Assembly (NCBI RefSeq): GCF_014217565.1
Contig: NZ_CP043661.1
Span: 7,750,001-7,814,000, forward strand
Source: Kribbella qitaiheensis
Lineage (GTDB): Bacteria; Actinomycetota; Actinomycetes; Propionibacteriales; Kribbellaceae
DNA length: 64,000 nucleotides
Reading direction: 5' to 3'
Part shown: positions 60,347 to 64,000 of the stretch, piece after piece
Numbering within the stretch: the stretch's first letter is position 1
How the letters are laid out: each line of letters opens with the position of its first letter
Notes under the pieces: model-generated
What the model saw: the letters and a program-made list of their open reading frames with translations, nothing else
What the model was told of the DNA's origin: nothing
The model's database searches: none
Made by a program: the position numbers and the translations under genes

Positions 60347-63300
60347 GTGGCTCGTGGTGTGCGGGGATCAGTACGGCTTGCTGCCGTTTTGGGAACTGTG
60401 GCGGTGGTCGCTTCAGGTGGGGTCACGGTCGTCCCTACGATTGGAGCGCAGGCGGCGCCGATCAGGGTGGTGCGCACGGAAGCGGATGCGGTTGCCAAAG
60501 CGGCGCAGACGAGCGACGCGGTCGAAATTCCCGACCGGACTACGCCGACCACGCAGACCTTCGCAAACCCGGACGGGTCGCTGACTGCCAAGTTGTCGAA
60601 CGCTCCCGTACGGGTGCGCCGAGCCGGCGTGTGGCACGACATTGACCCCACGCTGGAGTTCCGCGCTGACGGGTCCGTAGGGCCTAAGGCAACGATGTCC
60701 GAGGTGAGTCTCTCGGGCGGCGGTCTGAGCGCGCTGGCCGAAGTCGGCCTATCGAACGGCTCACTTCAACTCAAGGCGCCATGGAACCTCCCTCGACCGA
60801 CGCTCGACGGAGCCAAGGCAACGTATGCCGATGTGCAGCCTGGGCTCGACATCGTCGTCGAGGCCACGGCTGAAGGAGTCAGCTACAACCTGGTGGTGAA
60901 GAGCCGCGAAGCCGCCACGAACCCGGCTCTGCGTTCGATCCACTTTCCGGTCACGGCTCCAGGGCTGTCGATCCGCGCGAACCGTCCCGGTGGTCCCGCG
61001 TACGTCGACAAGGACGGCCGGCTAGCCGTGACGGCCGGCGATGGGGTCATGTGGGACTCGTCCCAGGCAGCACCCCAGCAAAAGACGGGAACTGTCCGCT
61101 CATCTGCCCAAGCCGTCGAGGATGGCCCAGATGGAGCGCACGTCGCCGAGATGGACCTGAGCGGCGACAGCACGGGGCTGACCCTCGTTCCCAACTCAGG
61201 CCTACTCACGGCACCTTCCACCGTCTACCCGGTTGTCCTCGACCCGGTCTTGACGACCGTCAGCCGTACGGCGTGGGCCGCAGTCTGGCAGATCTATCCG
61301 ACGACCTCGTTCTACAAGACCACCCATAGCCTGGGCGTCGGCAACGAGGATTTCGAACAGCACAAGATCGTGCGCTCGTACTTCCAGTTCGACACGCGCG
61401 GCTTCGCCGGCAAGAAGGTGCTCGCGGCAACCCTTCGGACGTACGAAGTTCACTCCGCGAGCTGCTCGGCACGCTCGGTCTCGGTGAGCCGAACCGCGCC
61501 GATCTCTACCGCCACCACCTGGAACAACCAGCCCGCTTACCAGCTGGAGGTCGGCAGCCAAAGCTTTGCTCACGGCTACAACACCTCCTGCCCTGACGCT
61601 TACGTGGAGTTCCCCGTCACCAACTCGATGGTGGACACCGCGACAAAGGGCTACGGCACCTCAACGTTCCGGCTTCGCGCTACCGACGAGACCGACGAAA
61701 TCGCCTGGAAGCAGTTCGACTCAACCGGCCAGCTCGAAGTCAACTACGTCTCCCAACCAGCCGTCCCAACCGGCGTCGGACTTACCGACCCCAACCTGGG
61801 CTGCGACAGCGCCGCGACGGCACCGAACGTGGGGGCAAGGTCAATTACCCTCAGCGCGGTCCCCCGGCTCACTGCCACTGACACAGGTGCTCGCGTGCAG
61901 GTCGAGTACGAGCTATACGAGGGATCCACTCTGATCCGGACAACCAGGATGGGTCTGGACTCCCCTGGAATAGCAAGTCCGGTGACGATGGACAGTAGGA
62001 ATTTGCGTCAGGTGACCTTCCACTTCAGGGCACGGACCTACTACCCGTACAGCTCTACTGGGGCGCTGGCATCGGCCTACTCGGCATCGTGCTACTTCAA
62101 GGTCGACTTGTTGGCGCCACAGAAGCCGATCGTCACTGCGAAGTACGGGACCGAGGACGTGCAGGATTGTGCAGATCCGAAAACCACTGCATGCCCTCCG
62201 GCGGTCCCCTACGGTGTAGTTATAACCTTCACGTTTAAAGCGACATCAACGGATGTCGTTCGCCAAGAGTACTGGTGGCTCAATTCATCTTCGCCGGTCA
62301 GTGTGTCAGGCAGCACGGTGATGAGACCACTGGTCCCTCAGCAGGAGGGATACAACCGTCTGTTTGTGAGGAGTTACGACGCCGCCGGACATCCGAGCGA
62401 AACAACCGAGTTCGAGGTAAATATCCAAGGTGCCTCGCCTCCTGTGGGGGACTGGTCCTTCGATGACGCACAAGGATCTCTGGTGGCAGCGGATACGGCG
62501 ACGCCGGCGCACCCCTTGACGTTGAATGGTGCAACCTTCGGGACGGCGGGCCGTTCGGGCGGATCGCTCAAGCTCGATGGCGTAGATGACAACGCCCAAT
62601 CAGCGAGTCCCGTCGTTGACACGTCGAACAGCTTCAGCGTTTCAGCCTGGGTTCGACTCACATCGAAGAAGGAAGCGGTCGTGGCCGCGGCGGCCGGCTC
62701 GGTGGGCAGCGCATTCGAGTTGTACTACTCCGCGTCGGCCAACCGTTGGGTATTCCTCCGGATGAAGACGGATACGGCGTCGCCAGTTGTTGTTCAGGCA
62801 TTGTCTGACCAGCCTCCCGTGCTGAGCGCTTGGACGCACATTACGGGCGTATATGAAGAGGGCTTAGGAAAAATTCAGCTATATGTCAACGGCAGACTCC
62901 AGGCGGCCGGCAATGTGAACTACACTGATCCGGGATGGAAGGCAACCGGTCCGCTGAGCATCGGGCAAGGGAAGTACAATAGTGTGTACACGAACCGGTT
63001 CCCAGGATCCGTCGACTCGGTGCAAATCTGGCAACGTGGACTGAACCCGCAAGCGGTCGCGGCAGTCGCGAATCCGCGCAAGAATGATGAACCAGTCGTC
63101 AGCCTTGCCGCTCGATGGCCGCTGGACAACGCAGTACAGGGCACAGATGGCATTTGGCGCGCGTCAGACAGCATTTACGGCGCGGACCTGTCGGTGTCGG
63201 GCTTTGGCACTTCCGCTGACCAGTCGACGGCATTCGTTGACGACATCGACGATGCTGAGGGCCGCGGTCGCGTCCTGAAGTTCGGTGGCTCGGCAGCTGA

Positions 63301-63850
63301 GGCTGTGTCCTTGCCGAGGGCGGTCGTCGACGCGGAAGCCAGCTTCTCGGTCGGGGTGTGGGTGAAACTAGCGGATCCGACGAAGCCCATGGTCATAGCT
63401 CGCCAGACCGGAAGCGGGCGTGATGCATGGCGGCTTGAGTGGCAGCCGCTGGACGCATTGTTTGGAAGATGGGTCTTCGCTCGTGCGCAAGCGAACTCAT
63501 CCGAGGATGACATGGCGATCTACTCAGACACGCTCACCCGTGCATCGGATGGCTGGCAACTGCTTGTCGCTCAATATGACCCGCAGGCCAAGAGTGAAAC
63601 CAACGCCCAACCGTCCGGTGTGATCGGCCTAACGGTCAACAAGGATGCGACGGACGGAGGCCGGTCCGCCCACGATGCCCCCTATCGAGTGGGCGACACC
63701 ACCGTGGCCGGTAAGGGACGTGCGACTGGCAGCGAGTTCGCCGGCCAGATGGACGATCTGCGGATCTATCTGGGCTCGCTCGAGGGTCCTGCGATCTGCA
63801 AGGAATACCCCGACTTGGACGAATTGACCTGTCCGAACGCGGCGGGCTGA
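60347..63850 (+). CDS. Secreted DNRLRE/LamG-domain protein of a polymorphic-toxin-type locus
   Basis: 1167 residues. The signal peptide (VRLAAVLGTVAVVASGGVTVVP, cleavage near AQA at ~35) directs export. Residues ~60-290 are the usual N-terminal region of this family (TFANPDGSLTAKLSNAPVRVRRAGVWHDIDPTLEF). A DNRLRE-type domain follows (~300-430: KIVRSYFQFDTRGFAGKKVLAATLRTYEV, TTWNNQPAYQ), then Ig-like regions to ~700, LamG 1 (~700-900, GDWSFDDAQGSLVAADTATP) and LamG 2 (~920-1150, AARWPLDNAVQG, MDDLRIYLG). Such genes normally precede an RHS/YD-repeat toxin gene, which fits the next start. GTG 60347 has GGGGAGGG five bases upstream. Confidence 0.88.
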   Translation: MARGVRGSVRLAAVLGTVAVVASGGVTVVPTIGAQAAPIRVVRTEADAVAKAAQTSDAVEIPDRTTPTTQTFANPDGSLTAKLSNAPVRVRRAGVWHDIDPTLEFRADGSVGPKATMSEVSLSGGGLSALAEVGLSNGSLQLKAPWNLPRPTLDGAKATYADVQPGLDIVVEATAEGVSYNLVVKSREAATNPALRSIHFPVTAPGLSIRANRPGGPAYVDKDGRLAVTAGDGVMWDSSQAAPQQKTGTVRSSAQAVEDGPDGAHVAEMDLSGDSTGLTLVPNSGLLTAPSTVYPVVLDPVLTTVSRTAWAAVWQIYPTTSFYKTTHSLGVGNEDFEQHKIVRSYFQFDTRGFAGKKVLAATLRTYEVHSASCSARSVSVSRTAPISTATTWNNQPAYQLEVGSQSFAHGYNTSCPDAYVEFPVTNSMVDTATKGYGTSTFRLRATDETDEIAWKQFDSTGQLEVNYVSQPAVPTGVGLTDPNLGCDSAATAPNVGARSITLSAVPRLTATDTGARVQVEYELYEGSTLIRTTRMGLDSPGIASPVTMDSRNLRQVTFHFRARTYYPYSSTGALASAYSASCYFKVDLLAPQKPIVTAKYGTEDVQDCADPKTTACPPAVPYGVVITFTFKATSTDVVRQEYWWLNSSSPVSVSGSTVMRPLVPQQEGYNRLFVRSYDAAGHPSETTEFEVNIQGASPPVGDWSFDDAQGSLVAADTATPAHPLTLNGATFGTAGRSGGSLKLDGVDDNAQSASPVVDTSNSFSVSAWVRLTSKKEAVVAAAAGSVGSAFELYYSASANRWVFLRMKTDTASPVVVQALSDQPPVLSAWTHITGVYEEGLGKIQLYVNGRLQAAGNVNYTDPGWKATGPLSIGQGKYNSVYTNRFPGSVDSVQIWQRGLNPQAVAAVANPRKNDEPVVSLAARWPLDNAVQGTDGIWRASDSIYGADLSVSGFGTSADQSTAFVDDIDDAEGRGRVLKFGGSAAEAVSLPRAVVDAEASFSVGVWVKLADPTKPMVIARQTGSGRDAWRLEWQPLDALFGRWVFARAQANSSEDDMAIYSDTLTRASDGWQLLVAQYDPQAKSETNAQPSGVIGLTVNKDATDGGRSAHDAPYRVGDTTVAGKGRATGSEFAGQMDDLRIYLGSLEGPAICKEYPDLDELTCPNAAG

Positions 63851-63853
63851 CCT

Positions 63854-64000
63854 ATGACCGGCGAAAAGCGAGCGGAGAGAACAGCGATGATGGGCGCCTT
63901 GGCCAGGAAGCGGTCGTGGAAATTTGTGGCGGTTATCGCCGCCGGGTCTGTTTTGGTCAGCGGTCTCCAAGTCGGGGCAGATTCGACGGCCGTCGCCGGG
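63854..64000 (+). CDS. Start of an exported protein (runs off right edge)
   Basis: Only 49 codons are in the window: MTGEKRAERTAMMGALARKR, then a hydrophobic signal sequence WKFVAVIAAGSVLVSG and LQVGADSTAVAG, so it is secreted. It begins 3 bp after the LamG stop. ATG 63887 with GGAGAG upstream is an alternative start. By position it is the expected RHS-repeat or toxin-bearing partner, but nothing beyond the leader can be seen. Confidence 0.6.
   Translation, partial: MTGEKRAERTAMMGALARKRSWKFVAVIAAGSVLVSGLQVGADSTAVAG

Overview
The window is high-GC actinobacterial DNA. GTG and TTG starts are common, neighbouring genes often overlap by a few bases, and there are ECF sigma/anti-sigma pairs, F420-type and RskA-type genes and several actinobacterial DUF families. 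The block suhB - DUF4193 - DUF3093 - dut - DUF3710 - OB-fold - DUF3159 - TrkA - TrkA - APC permease - RNA methyltransferase (29.4-40.5 kb) matches, as I recall it, the Rv2701c-Rv2689c block of Mycobacterium tuberculosis. Overall codon style suggests Propionibacteriales, perhaps Kribbella; that is a guess. I see no rRNA, tRNA, CRISPR array, transposase or integrase.

Layout. 0-6.1 kb: 5' part of a TldD protease gene, a large inverted repeat, hrpB helicase, an ECF sigma factor with a membrane partner, and a secreted/membrane protein. 6.3-11.9 kb: a complete dipeptide/oligopeptide ABC importer operon (two permeases, two ATPases, lipoprotein). 12-12.5 kb: a HAD phosphatase. 12.5-17.7 kb: a visibly more AT-rich island holding four co-directional genes (small protein, degenerate P-loop protein, possible SPFH-like protein, three-helix membrane protein) and a convergent orphan gene. 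17.9-21.8 kb: an SbcCD-like pair whose nuclease gene is frameshifted. 21.9-28.2 kb: RskA/SigK pair, fdhD, an APH-family kinase, a UPF0126/TRIC-type channel, a MerR regulator and an MFS exporter. 28.3-40.5 kb: ferrochelatase and the conserved block named above, interrupted by an AbiEi-like gene bracketed by repeats. 40.6-45.3 kb: a giant 1562-residue low-complexity protein. 45.3-57.4 kb: an LLM oxidoreductase, a frameshifted Fic protein, aconitase, a HEAT-like protein, a HIT protein, a Na+/H+ antiporter with zinc finger, a secreted hydrolase, DUF402 and dTDP-glucose dehydratase. 57.4-64 kb: a polymorphic-toxin-type locus with two SUKH-3 immunity genes, an orphan LamG fragment, another probable immunity gene, a 1167-residue DNRLRE/LamG secreted protein and the start of another exported protein.

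Most likely new biology: the 12.7-17.1 kb four-gene cassette. Its first two products share a distinctive 21-residue glycine/asparagine-rich segment (15 of 21 identical), which suggests they assemble together. An ATPase-like protein, a possible SPFH-like protein and a membrane protein in one operon on an AT-rich island beside DNA-repair genes looks like a conflict or defence system, but no activity can be proved from sequence. Second in interest are the toxin/immunity array at the right edge and the AbiEi-like cassette inserted into a conserved gene block.
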